This document shows positions 53,257 to 62,217 of a stretch of 64,000 nt of DNA, piece by piece. Under the pieces are notes generated by a model. That model did not search any database, had not been told where the DNA came from, and worked only from the letters and a program-made list of their open reading frames with translations. Each line of letters starts with the position of its first letter. Position 1 is the first letter of the stretch. A program made the translations under genes and the position numbers. This DNA comes from Echinicola pacifica DSM 19836. GTDB lineage: Bacteria; Bacteroidota; Bacteroidia; Cytophagales; Cyclobacteriaceae. The stretch covers positions 424,930 through 488,929 of the forward strand of contig NZ_KB890750.1 of the NCBI RefSeq assembly GCF_000373245.1, given 5' to 3'.

Positions 53257-53714
53257 CATAGCCTCATACCTTTCCTGAGCGGTTTTTGATTGAAGCATAG
53301 AAATCCATCTTTCTAAAATAATAAATAGGTTCTCGGCAATCACTCTTCTCCATATTTCCATCTTTGGAACCTCCTGGGATAGTTTTTCTAAATTATCCCT
53401 ATTGATCACCATTCAGCTCACCTCATTTACGGCTTCAATATTTTCCTTGCTAGGGCTGTGGGTTAAAAACTGGTAAATGAAGATATGAAGTTGTTTTCAG
53501 GCATGAAGAAACAACTAATTTCTTTCCCATCCGGATCATTATAAAAAATGCGAAATATTCCTTTTTGGATAAAAGCAATTTCGTCACAATATTGTCCTTC
53601 CTTGATCCATAATCCCTCCTTAGGTATTGATAGGGTCCTAAAGTGACTTTCAACTATACCTTTTTCTTCCTAGCTAAGCTTTATGACCTGATCAATATTA
53701 TCTAGAAATGACAT
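53257..53714 (-). pseudogene. Degraded Crp/Fnr-family regulator gene
   Basis: Reading from an ATG at 53714, a Crp/Fnr-like cNMP-binding domain can be followed across frames: WIKEGQYCDEIAFIQKGIFR, then FYNDPDGKEISCFFMPENNF, then LSQEVPKMEIWRRVIAENLF, then SKTAQERYEAM. It is broken by a TAG at 53670-53672, by a frameshift at a five-T run (53465-53469) where one T seems lost, and by a TGA at 53413-53415. The C-terminal DNA-binding domain is gone; similarity ends at about 53257 where the epimerase remnant begins. It is a clear pseudogene. Confidence 0.8.
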
Positions 53715-54169
53715 AGCAGTATCTTTAGTTGGCAGGCAGCGGCCATTCAGAAGATTTCGACTCCTGTTTCAGTCCCTAATCTATGAATTATATACTGTAT
53801 TGGAAACCGGAAGAATAAGAAAACTATGCTAGCCAACACTTAAATGAGGTCCTAAAAACATACACCCTATAACTTCCCCTTTTAGAATACAAAAGTAAGA
53901 TAAGTAGGTCCTTAGTTTTATAACTGCATACTTATCGGATCCTTATAGAAAGGACAACTTCAGACCCCTGCTCCTATTAAAACGCAAGAAATCAATGCTG
54001 GATTAAACATAATCCATTTGGATAGCACCCACTTTTCCGCTCAAAAATAAAGCCACAGAGGCAGGAAGGATACCTTCCGTGCCTCTGGGGCTTTTTATAA
54101 TGAATTCTTACCATCGGCAGAGTCCTTCTTTGTTGGAGGAATTACCTGCTGGCTATTTCTTATAGATTC
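53715..54169. other. Intergenic region around the S9 peptidase terminator
   Basis: 455 bp without a recognisable gene. It contains a reverse-strand TACTTTTG -7-like box (53890-53897) without a matching TTTG at the right spacing, and the terminator at 54051-54092. I see nothing else. Confidence 0.5.
54051..54092 (-). terminator. Terminator of the S9 peptidase gene (bidirectional)
   Basis: AGCCACAGAGGC (54051-54062) pairs with GCCTCTGGGGCT (54081-54092) with one mismatch, and an inner GGAAGG/CCTTCC extends the stem. T-rich tracts follow on both strands. It lies 78 bp past the peptidase stop. Confidence 0.85.
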
Positions 54170-56971
54170 CTATTCGGACAGTTCGTACTTTAAGGTTCTT
54201 CCTTTCTCTACAGCAGGTAATCCCTCAGTCATCCATAGTGGCGCTGGTGCACCTTTGAGGTAATAGTCAAAGAACTGACTCAATCGGATCGAAAGGTCTT
54301 TCCTGTTTTTTCGTAACCTCAGATTATGGTCTTCCCCATTATAGACTAATAGCCATGCAGGAGTTCGATTACGCTTTAGCGCCATAAAAAACTCAATTCC
54401 CTGATACCAAGGCACTGCTCCATCCTCATCATTGTGCATGATCAGCACGGGAGTATGCACCTGATCGGCATAGAATAATGGTGAATTTTCGATGTATTCC
54501 ATAGGCTTTTCCCAAAGCGTGCCGCCTATTCGGGATTGTGTCTGCTCATATTGGAACATTCTGCTCATCCCTGTGCCCCAGCGAATTCCGCCATATGCCG
54601 AAGTCATATTGGCTACCGGCGCACCAGAACCTGCCGCCTTGAACATATCCGTTTGGGTAATCAGGTATGCCACCTGATAGCCTCCCCAGCTTTGGCCTTG
54701 GATAGCCATATTATCCGTGTCAATATAGCCTTTTTCGGCTACAGACAGCACTCCTGGCACTATGCAGTCATAAGCGCTCTTCCCCGGATGGCCAATATCA
54801 TACTTGATATCCGGAACAAATACCACATATCCATTACTCACAAAATAACTGATATTAATGGTCGAGGCACTTGGGGATGGACTAATATATCGATGAAGGC
54901 GATCAGAACTTCTCTCATAAAAATACACCATGAGTGGATACTTTTTGGAAGCATCAAAATCCTCAGGTTTGTAGATCAGCCCTTGCAAAGAATCTCCCTT
55001 CAAGGTTACATACTCCGTCAATTCTACCGTTCCCCAGTTTACTTCCGCCTGTTGTGGGTTGGTTTCTGACACCTTTTCCAGGTTTTCAAAGCCCATATCT
55101 CCAACGTAAACTTCTGGGTATTCTTCAAAAGTGGACCTTCTCAACACAATAGCTTCACTTTCCTCAGCCTTCAATAATTCGAAGTACTGATGGTCCGAAT
55201 ATACTAAAGAAACCGGGGCGCTTTTAGCCTCCAGATCCCCTTTGAAATAGCCGCTTTTTTTAGTTTTGTCATTAAAAGCGCTTAAGATTAAAGGTGCTTT
55301 AGCATTGATATATTCCAGTTCCTCGTCCAGATCCTCTACTCTATAGCTGGTCTCCTCCCTATTCCCTGACCCTAGCGTGATATTTACAGCCTTGTCTGGG
55401 CTACTCGGATCTATCTTCCAAATATCATATTGGCTATACACCAGGAATTCCTCATCTCCCTCGGTCCATCCAGCACTTCCATAAGACCTAGGCATGCTCG
55501 GGCTATCGTGAATCTGATCATAGAAATTATCCTCAATCGCAGCAGTTAGGTTGATCAAGCTGCTTGATTTGGCATCATAGGCTATCCAGGCACTGTCGGG
55601 ATAGCTGTACCAGGTCAGGAATTTCCCTGCTGGGGATAGCTCCGGATAACCCTGCACTTCTTTTGCTACCAGCTTTTTGTCGCCAGACTTCAGATCCACC
55701 CAATATACATCTCTACCGACCTGAATGTCCCAACTATAATTTATCCGATACGGATTATCATCGGTACCATAGGCCACTTCCAGCTTACGCTTGGGATCCA
55801 GCCTGATGCTGGTCACTGTTTTGTCCTCCAGCTGAGTGACTTTACCGTTTTTCAGGTCCATCACCGCCAAATAGCCTTTTTTTGACTCCTTATCTTTATT
55901 AAGCAGTTGCATCGGCTGGATTTCAGCATCTTGCCATCCCCAGATATCCAAGGACACCCTCTCATCCTCTAGAATGGTGCTGTCTTCTTCATAATCAAAC
56001 GTCTTATAGTCATCAGAAACCTCAAAAAATAAGCGCTCTTCATCATAGGAAAAAGAAAGGCTGCCATTTTCGGAAATCCTTGAATCCTCCATCAAGGCCT
56101 TTTTCTGACTTTCTGGGAGTTCGCTGATCTCATTCTTTTTGGAAGAATAAGCATATAATGTATAATAAGGCTTCTTAGACTTAGCCGAATCCGCGGTGGC
56201 GAGATAAGCCAAAGCTTTCCCATTTCTGGATAAGCTTACTTGACTATACTTAGTTTTGCCGGAATCTAATAGTTGTTGCTCCCCCGTCTCTAAGTCCATT
56301 ATTCCCAAAGCGGCATTTTCTAAGGTATCCTGACTTGCCAAAACATAGAAAAGTTTCTGGCCATTTTCGCTAAAGCCGTATTCATCTACTCTGGAGAGGG
56401 TATAGTTGGTCATCCCGTCGTAGGTCCGCACGATAAGGTCCGTTCCATCCGTTTTTAATACGGCTTTCTTGGTGCTATCTGCTGCAGTGGTATCCTTTTT
56501 TTCCTTGGTTTTCTCCATTAAGATAGCCAACCAATCTCCCGATTTCTTAGGAGTCTTAAAGGATTTGACCTGAGGGATAGTTTCGATTGTTCCTGAAGCG
56601 AGTGACAAGATAAACAAGGAGTCTTTAGGTAAATCCTTGGATTTTTTACCTTTCAGTTTGAGCATGCGAACCGTATCGTATTCAGCATTGATCTTGCCAA
56701 CGGCCCATTTATTATTATGAGAAAAGCTCAGGTGAGCTCCTCTAGGAATAATTATTTTGGAGGCGGGCTGATCATGGTTTGCCACCTCTATCCTTCCATC
56801 CCCCTCCTGGGGACTGATTTCATAGCCGACCCACTGACCGTCTTTACTTAATTGAACAGATGACAGGGAATTCCACCGGTCATAGTCTTCATGTACCAAG
56901 CTTGGTTTTTGCTGCGCCAATACTGATCCAACCAGGAACAGAAGCAGCAATGTAAATTTTAATCTCCTCAT
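54170..56971 (-). CDS. S9-family serine peptidase (prolyl oligopeptidase type), exported
   Basis: The 933-residue protein has a signal peptide (about 1-19), a beta-propeller-like N-terminal region (about 30-640), and a C-terminal S9 alpha/beta-hydrolase domain. The catalytic triad is visible as Ser in AIQGQSWGGYQ, Asp in HNDEDGAVPWYQG and His in YNGEDHNLR. SVNG-type oxyanion segment YFYERSSDRLHRY precedes it. Such peptidases remove or cut short peptides in the periplasm. It is a single gene with its own terminator. Its length is on the long side for the family, as in other Bacteroidota S9 proteins. Confidence 0.93.
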   Translation of the reverse strand: MRRLKFTLLLLFLVGSVLAQQKPSLVHEDYDRWNSLSSVQLSKDGQWVGYEISPQEGDGRIEVANHDQPASKIIIPRGAHLSFSHNNKWAVGKINAEYDTVRMLKLKGKKSKDLPKDSLFILSLASGTIETIPQVKSFKTPKKSGDWLAILMEKTKEKKDTTAADSTKKAVLKTDGTDLIVRTYDGMTNYTLSRVDEYGFSENGQKLFYVLASQDTLENAALGIMDLETGEQQLLDSGKTKYSQVSLSRNGKALAYLATADSAKSKKPYYTLYAYSSKKNEISELPESQKKALMEDSRISENGSLSFSYDEERLFFEVSDDYKTFDYEEDSTILEDERVSLDIWGWQDAEIQPMQLLNKDKESKKGYLAVMDLKNGKVTQLEDKTVTSIRLDPKRKLEVAYGTDDNPYRINYSWDIQVGRDVYWVDLKSGDKKLVAKEVQGYPELSPAGKFLTWYSYPDSAWIAYDAKSSSLINLTAAIEDNFYDQIHDSPSMPRSYGSAGWTEGDEEFLVYSQYDIWKIDPSSPDKAVNITLGSGNREETSYRVEDLDEELEYINAKAPLILSAFNDKTKKSGYFKGDLEAKSAPVSLVYSDHQYFELLKAEESEAIVLRRSTFEEYPEVYVGDMGFENLEKVSETNPQQAEVNWGTVELTEYVTLKGDSLQGLIYKPEDFDASKKYPLMVYFYERSSDRLHRYISPSPSASTINISYFVSNGYVVFVPDIKYDIGHPGKSAYDCIVPGVLSVAEKGYIDTDNMAIQGQSWGGYQVAYLITQTDMFKAAGSGAPVANMTSAYGGIRWGTGMSRMFQYEQTQSRIGGTLWEKPMEYIENSPLFYADQVHTPVLIMHNDEDGAVPWYQGIEFFMALKRNRTPAWLLVYNGEDHNLRLRKNRKDLSIRLSQFFDYYLKGAPAPLWMTEGLPAVEKGRTLKYELSE

Positions 56972-57818
56972 AAAATACGAGCTTATATCAAATTAAATTT
57001 GGTTTAATCCTGAAAAATTAAGGATTTATATCCAGACCAATAGCCTTTCTATGACCAATGGTCTAAAAGGTTTTTGAAATGCCACATAGATACAAGAATC
57101 ATCTTGGAAATTCCATGCTTGATTGATCTTTTTGAAAGATGGAACCAAAATAGGCTGCTAAGATGAGTCCGAAAACCATGTCCTTTAAATGCCCACGCGT
57201 CATACCCTTCAGCGCTTATTAATTGGACTTAAACCAACAATTCTAAAACTCCGCTCCAGCAGCATAGGAATGCCACAGGATCGATGCTGTGTTCCAGATC
57301 AGAGGATAAGGTAATCGTGGAATGAACACTGGATAGGAAGGTGGGATATAAAAACTGGATTTGAGTCTACTAATGCTCAAAAAGCGAGGAAAATGCCTTT
57401 AGAGGCTAATTTGTAAGTTTTAGGGAAGTTATATCTCAGGAATATTAAAAAAGGCAAGGATACTTCAGCGCTTTTAAGACCAAGAACTGGTCGAATATTG
57501 GCGAAGTGGAAAGGGCTAAAATCAAAAAAGTCTCGCCAGTAGCAAGACCCTTTTCAGAATATAAACCCAAATATAACTTTAGAGATTAAAAGTTTCACGT
57601 TCAAAACCATTGTAAAATAAAGAATTACACTAATAATCAAAAGATTATTCCAAGCCTCACTAATTCATCCCGAATTATAATTCCCTTTCACTATGTAATC
57701 CCAAAGTAAATACATTTTTATGTATTTTGCAAATCAAAAAAAATGTTCCCGTAAATTTTGACAATTCAACAATTTAAATGCATCTTTATTCAAATAAAGA
57801 CAAGCAAATAAATAAATA
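56972..57818. other. Long intergenic region with an orphan terminator-like hairpin
   Basis: 847 bp without a recognisable gene. At 57531-57556 GTCTCGC pairs with GCAAGAC (with one G-T pair), with a T-run after it on the reverse strand, although no reverse-strand gene ends there. The remainder shows no long frame or strong repeat. Confidence 0.5.
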
Positions 57819-58295
57819 ATGGACAAAAATTTAGATATTGACAATGTTGATTTAAAGATCATCTCCTTACTAAATGAAGATGCCAAAACGCCATACACAG
57901 AAATTGCCAAAAAAGTGTACGTTTCTTCCGGTACTGTTCATGTAAGAATGCGAAAGCTAGAGGATATGGGCATTGTAAAAAGCGCCACCCTCAACATTGA
58001 TTTTTCGAAATTAGGCTATGATATCTCTGCCTACCTGGGGATTTACCTTGAAAAAAGCTCCTTATACGATAATGTAATTGAGAAATTGAAAGAAATTGCC
58101 GAGGTGGTAAATGCCTATTATACCACGGGTAATTATAGCATTTTTGCAAAAATAATCTGTAAGGATACTAACCATTTGAGAGATGTGCTTAATAAGATAC
58201 AAAAGGTGGATGGAATCGATAGAACAGAAACCCTTATTGTACTTGAAGAAAGCATCAACCGTCCTATCCAGCTTTTTGAGCAAGATGCTAAATAA
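57819..58295 (+). CDS. Lrp/AsnC-family transcriptional regulator
   Basis: The 158-residue protein has an N-terminal AsnC-type helix-turn-helix (LDIDNVDLKIISLLNEDAKT, then PYTEIAKKVYVSSGTVHVRM) and a C-terminal RAM/ligand-binding domain (YLGIYLEKSS and AYYTTGNYSIFAKIICKDTNHL). Family members bind amino acids and form octamers that regulate metabolic genes. It lies 270 bp before sufB on the same strand, an arrangement seen in other Bacteroidota. Whether it controls suf is unknown. A palindrome and a hairpin separate it from sufB. Confidence 0.93.
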   Translation: MDKNLDIDNVDLKIISLLNEDAKTPYTEIAKKVYVSSGTVHVRMRKLEDMGIVKSATLNIDFSKLGYDISAYLGIYLEKSSLYDNVIEKLKEIAEVVNAYYTTGNYSIFAKIICKDTNHLRDVLNKIQKVDGIDRTETLIVLEESINRPIQLFEQDAK

Positions 58296-58313
58296 TATTG
58301 TAGAGAAAGTTAA

Positions 58314-58336
58314 TTATTTAGATTAAATCTAAATAA
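58314..58336. promoter_or_regulatory. Perfect 23-bp palindrome between lrp and suf
   Basis: The two arms are TTATTTAGATT (58314-58324) and AATCTAAATAA (58326-58336) around a single A. The inner 19 bp are the perfect form of the operator in the haem-uptake promoter at 550-568. It lies 18 bp after the lrp stop and about 230 bp before sufB, upstream of the hairpin at 58385. It probably binds the same iron regulator, though its distance from the sufB start is unusual. Confidence 0.65.
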
Positions 58337-58384
58337 AAAAAATATATAATTAAATACAGATATTCTTATCTTAAACACATAAAA

Positions 58385-58410
58385 CCAAAAGCGCAAGAAA
58401 GCGCTTTTGG
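58385..58410 (+). terminator. Hairpin after lrp
   Basis: CCAAAAGCGC (58385-58394) pairs perfectly with GCGCTTTTGG (58401-58410) over a 6-nt loop. There is no T-run directly after. It likely ends the lrp transcript or processes the lrp-suf leader. Confidence 0.6.
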
Positions 58411-58521
58411 TGCATTAAACTTTTGCTATCAAGTACCTTAGAATCATTTTTTAATTGTTTTTCTCAATTTATCATAGAGAATTTTAATCCAATCGGAACA
58501 ATAAATTTTAGATAAATGTTA

Positions 58522-58557
58522 TATCTTTGCGCTACAAAATATAATTAGTCTAAATAA
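58522..58557 (+). promoter_or_regulatory. Candidate sufB promoter with operator half-site
   Basis: TATCTTTG (58522-58529) matches the Bacteroidota TAnnTTTG -7 box exactly, but no TTTG lies at the usual -33 position. A half operator TCTAAATAA (58549-58557) follows in the leader just before the sufB ATG at 58566. The haem-binding gene leader has the same TCTAAATAA just before its ATG. Confidence 0.5.
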
Positions 58558-58565
58558 CTCACTTT

Positions 58566-60011
58566 ATGAGCAAAGACAATCAGATTTTAGAGGAGTTCAC
58601 CTCGAAGGAATATGAACACGGTTGGTCTGTGGATTTTGAAGCTGACGAGGCTCCAGCCGGATTGAATGAAACCATTATCAGATGGATCTCCGCTAAAAAG
58701 GAAGAACCAAAATGGCTGTTGGAATGGAGGTTGAAGGCATTTCAGACCTGGCAAAAAATGACCGAGCCTGAATGGGCCAATGTTCATTACCCTAAAATAG
58801 ACTTACAAGCCTTAAAATATTATTCTGCACCTAAGCAAAAATCCAAGCCTAAGAACCTGGATGAGGTGGATCCTGAATTGCTTCAAATCTATGAGCGATT
58901 GGGTATCAGCCTTAACGAGCAGAAAAAACTCCAAGGCATAGCCGTGGATGCAGTATTGGACTCTGTTTCTGTAGGAACCACTTTTAAGGAAACTTTGGGC
59001 AAATTAGGAATTGTATTTAGCTCCTTCAGTGAGGCGGTACATGAGCACCCTGAATTGGTCAAGAAGTACTTAGGTTCTGTGGTACCGATGACAGACAACT
59101 ATTATGCTGCCCTTAACTCAGCAGTTTTCTCTGACGGCTCATTCTGCTATATTCCAAAAGGCGTAAGATGCCCAATGGAGCTTTCTACTTATTTCAGAAT
59201 CAATGCTGCCAACACAGGACAGTTCGAAAGAACCTTGATTGTGGCGGAGGATGATGCTTATGTATCCTACCTGGAAGGCTGCACCGCTCCTCAAAGAGAC
59301 GAAAATCAGCTTCACGCTGCTGTGGTAGAGATTTATGCTGCCACCAACGCTGAGGTAAAATACTCCACCGTTCAAAACTGGTATCCAGGAGATAAAAACG
59401 GTAAAGGTGGTATATATAATTTTGTAACTAAGCGAGGCATCTGTGCCGGTAATCACTCCAAGATTTCCTGGACACAGGTGGAGACCGGTTCTGCAGTCAC
59501 TTGGAAGTACCCATCATGTATCCTCAAAGGGGATAATTCTATTGGAGAATTCTATTCTGTGGCGGTAACTAATAATTACCAGCAAGCTGATACCGGAACG
59601 AAGATGATTCATATTGGGAAAAACACCAAGTCAAGAATCGTATCCAAAGGTATCTCTGCGGGCAAATCTCAGAACTCCTATCGTGGACAGGTGCAGGTGA
59701 TGAAGCGTGCGGATAATTCCCGTAACTTCTCTCAGTGTGATTCCTTGCTGATGGGAGACCGATGTGGCGCCCATACCTTCCCTTATATTGATATTCAAAA
59801 TTCCAGTGCCAAGGTAGAGCATGAGGCCACCACCTCAAAAATTGGCGAGGACCAAATTTTCTATTGTAACCAACGTGGTATCGCCACCGAGGATGCCGTA
59901 GCATTGATTGTCAACGGATACGCCAAAGAAGTGCTAAACCAGTTGCCAATGGAATTTGCGGTAGAAGCTCAAAAGCTCCTGGCACTTACCTTAGAAGGAA
60001 GTGTAGGTTAA
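58566..60011 (+). CDS. sufB: Fe-S cluster assembly protein SufB
   Basis: The 481-residue product is SufB, part of the cytoplasmic SufBC2D scaffold that builds Fe-S clusters. Landmarks are [100 protein letters not shown] and [21 protein letters not shown]. It begins the operon sufB-sufC-sufD-sufS-sufE-sufT. The start follows a candidate promoter at 58522. Fe-S demand and iron probably control expression through the operator half-site at 58549-58557. Confidence 0.97.
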   Translation: MSKDNQILEEFTSKEYEHGWSVDFEADEAPAGLNETIIRWISAKKEEPKWLLEWRLKAFQTWQKMTEPEWANVHYPKIDLQALKYYSAPKQKSKPKNLDEVDPELLQIYERLGISLNEQKKLQGIAVDAVLDSVSVGTTFKETLGKLGIVFSSFSEAVHEHPELVKKYLGSVVPMTDNYYAALNSAVFSDGSFCYIPKGVRCPMELSTYFRINAANTGQFERTLIVAEDDAYVSYLEGCTAPQRDENQLHAAVVEIYAATNAEVKYSTVQNWYPGDKNGKGGIYNFVTKRGICAGNHSKISWTQVETGSAVTWKYPSCILKGDNSIGEFYSVAVTNNYQQADTGTKMIHIGKNTKSRIVSKGISAGKSQNSYRGQVQVMKRADNSRNFSQCDSLLMGDRCGAHTFPYIDIQNSSAKVEHEATTSKIGEDQIFYCNQRGIATEDAVALIVNGYAKEVLNQLPMEFAVEAQKLLALTLEGSVG

Positions 60012-60037
60012 CCCTACGCTTACTAATAATTCCCACA

Positions 60038-60079
60038 CAGAAACATGGATTTTTGGCTAGCTAATTCTCCATGTTTCTG
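60038..60079 (+). promoter_or_regulatory. Hairpin in the sufB-sufC spacer
   Basis: CAGAAACATGGA (60038-60049) pairs perfectly with TCCATGTTTCTG (60068-60079), a 12-bp stem over an 18-nt loop that itself contains GCTAGC. The hairpin ends 38 bp before sufC, and no T-run follows, so it may stabilise or process the mRNA and set SufB:SufC ratios. Confidence 0.6.
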
Positions 60080-60117
60080 AGTATAATACCAATCCTGAAC
60101 AGAAATACATACAAATC

Positions 60118-60879
60118 ATGTTATCCATAAAGAATTTACACGCATCTATTGAAGGGACGCCAATACTTAAAGGCATCAACCTGGAAATCAAAGCAGGAGA
60201 AGTCCACGCTATCATGGGTCCAAACGGTTCTGGAAAATCCACTTTGGCCTCAGTACTCGCAGGTCGTGAAGAATATGAAGTGACAGAAGGAGAAGTTACT
60301 TTCAAAGGCAAGGATCTTTTAGAATTGAGCCCTGAAGACCGCGCTAGAGAAGGCGTATTCCTTGCTTTCCAGTATCCTGTTGAAATCCCTGGCGTAAGCA
60401 CCACTAATTTCCTTAGAACTGCCGTAAATCAAGTTCGTGAATATAGAGGTCAGGAAGCGTTGGATGCTGTTAAGTTTCTTTCTTTGATGAAGGAAAAAAT
60501 GAAGTTGGTAGAGATCGACCAAAAGCTGATGAGCAGAGCCCTCAATGAAGGCTTCTCTGGCGGGGAGAAAAAGAGAAATGAGATTTTTCAGATGGCCATG
60601 TTGGAGCCTACCCTTTCCGTATTGGATGAGACGGACTCAGGCCTTGACATTGACGCTTTGAGAATCGTCTCCAATGGAGTGAATAAATTAAAATCTAAGG
60701 ACAATGCTACCGTGGTGGTGACTCACTACCAGCGACTGCTGGACTATATTGTCCCTGATTTTGTACATGTATTGTACAAAGGCCAAATCGTAAAGTCAGG
60801 CACCAAGGAGCTGGCTATGGAGCTGGAAGAGAAAGGATATGACTGGATCAAAGCTGAGGTGGACGGAGCTTCTGTCTAA
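60118..60879 (+). CDS. sufC: Fe-S cluster assembly ATPase SufC
   Basis: The 253-residue ABC-type ATPase has Walker A (MGPNGSGKSTLAS), Q-loop region FLAFQYPVEIPGVSTTNF, the ABC signature (FSGGEKKRNEIFQ), Walker B (SVLDETDSGLDIDAL) and an H-loop (VVVTHYQR). It powers the SufBC2D scaffold in the cytoplasm. The ATG start is 106 bp after sufB, with the hairpin at 60038 in the gap. Spacing to sufD is 44 bp. Confidence 0.97.
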   Translation: MLSIKNLHASIEGTPILKGINLEIKAGEVHAIMGPNGSGKSTLASVLAGREEYEVTEGEVTFKGKDLLELSPEDRAREGVFLAFQYPVEIPGVSTTNFLRTAVNQVREYRGQEALDAVKFLSLMKEKMKLVEIDQKLMSRALNEGFSGGEKKRNEIFQMAMLEPTLSVLDETDSGLDIDALRIVSNGVNKLKSKDNATVVVTHYQRLLDYIVPDFVHVLYKGQIVKSGTKELAMELEEKGYDWIKAEVDGASV

Positions 60880-60923
60880 GTCATTAGATCAATACATGTC
60901 ACACCTTATTATTAAGTAATTCC

Positions 60924-62207
60924 ATGACTACCCTTACGCATAACAAAATCACTGGTTCTATCCTAGACCTCGCCAAGGCCCAAACGAGCTTTGGTACCTT
61001 AAGACAATCAGCTATCAAGTTTATAGAAGAAAATGGACTTCCTGCCCAAAAAGCGGAGGAGTATAAATTCACACCTATAGTAAAGAAGCTTGAGAGTAAA
61101 CTTAGCAATTTCCACTTGGCAGCAGCCACATCTATTAGCCAATCTGATGTGGAGCAGGCGATGATTCCTGGATTAGAAGCAGACGTACTGGTATTTGACA
61201 ATGGTCATTTCAGCCCTGCCCTATCCAGCTATACCCAAGACAATTATACCGTTAGTTTATTTTCTGAACTGGATGAGCAAGGACAATCCACTATTGGCCA
61301 AGTGGCAAAAATAGAGAAGGATCCTTTCACAGCGCTTAACTCTGCGATATTTGCGGATGGAATCTCCATAGAAGTTCAGAAAAATAAAGCGGTAACCAAG
61401 CCTATCGTTTTCATGCATTTTATGCAGGCAAACCAAGGTGATATCATTGCTCCCAGGATTTATATTCATGGTGCAGAAGGGACCGAAGCTTCCTTCCTGG
61501 AGCAGATCATCAGCACAGATGACAAGGCTTATTTCTTCAACCCAGTGGTTGAGGTGAAGGTAGAGCGTAACGCCCACCTGAGGTATTATAAGCTTCAGGA
61601 TGAGAATCCGGAAGCTTTGGGAGTGAATAACCTGGAGGCGGACATCCATCGCGATGCCACTTTCACTACGGTGACACTTTCCCTTCGAGGTGATATGCTG
61701 AGAAACAACCTCAACCTAAACTTATTAGACAGTGGTTGTGAAGGCAATATGTATGGATTGTACCTATTGGGTGAAACCACTCATGTGGACAACCACACCA
61801 ATGTGGATCATACCATGCCGCATTCCGAATCAAATGAGCTCTATAAAGGCATCCTGGCGGACAAGTCCCGAGGCGTCTTCAATGGCAAAATTTTCGTAAG
61901 ACAGGATGCGCAGAAAACCAATGCTTTTCAGCAAAATAATAATATCCTATTATCCAATGAAGCGATCATCAATACCAAACCCCAGTTGGAGATTTGGGCA
62001 GATGATGTGAAGTGCTCCCATGGATGCACCACGGGCCAGTTGGATGAAGAGGCATTATTTTACCTACAAGCCAGAGGAATAGGAAAAGATCAGGCAAAAG
62101 CCTTATTGCTTTATGCCTTTGCTGGTGAAGTAATGGATCATATAAAAATTGACGTGCTCAAAGAGCACTTTATAGGCTTAGTTCAGGCAAGATTAGAAAA
62201 ATTCTAA
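60924..62207 (+). CDS. sufD: Fe-S cluster assembly protein SufD
   Basis: The 427-residue protein is the SufB paralogue SufD that completes the scaffold. It shows EYKFTPIVKKL near the start, a central beta-helix with AEGTEASFLEQIIS, and the conserved C-terminal block KCSHGCTTGQLDEEALFYLQ, then GIGKDQAKALLLYAFAGEV. It lies between sufC and sufS, with a 10-bp gap to sufS, and so is likely translated in step with it. The catalytic cysteine of the SufB type is not expected here. Confidence 0.96.
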   Translation: MTTLTHNKITGSILDLAKAQTSFGTLRQSAIKFIEENGLPAQKAEEYKFTPIVKKLESKLSNFHLAAATSISQSDVEQAMIPGLEADVLVFDNGHFSPALSSYTQDNYTVSLFSELDEQGQSTIGQVAKIEKDPFTALNSAIFADGISIEVQKNKAVTKPIVFMHFMQANQGDIIAPRIYIHGAEGTEASFLEQIISTDDKAYFFNPVVEVKVERNAHLRYYKLQDENPEALGVNNLEADIHRDATFTTVTLSLRGDMLRNNLNLNLLDSGCEGNMYGLYLLGETTHVDNHTNVDHTMPHSESNELYKGILADKSRGVFNGKIFVRQDAQKTNAFQQNNNILLSNEAIINTKPQLEIWADDVKCSHGCTTGQLDEEALFYLQARGIGKDQAKALLLYAFAGEVMDHIKIDVLKEHFIGLVQARLEKF

Positions 62208-62217
62208 AACATCTTTC

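Noticed and set aside
53224-53412. Separate 62-residue gene
   Set aside because: It is the middle part of a degraded Crp/Fnr gene, in line with upstream fragments once stops and a frameshift are accounted for.
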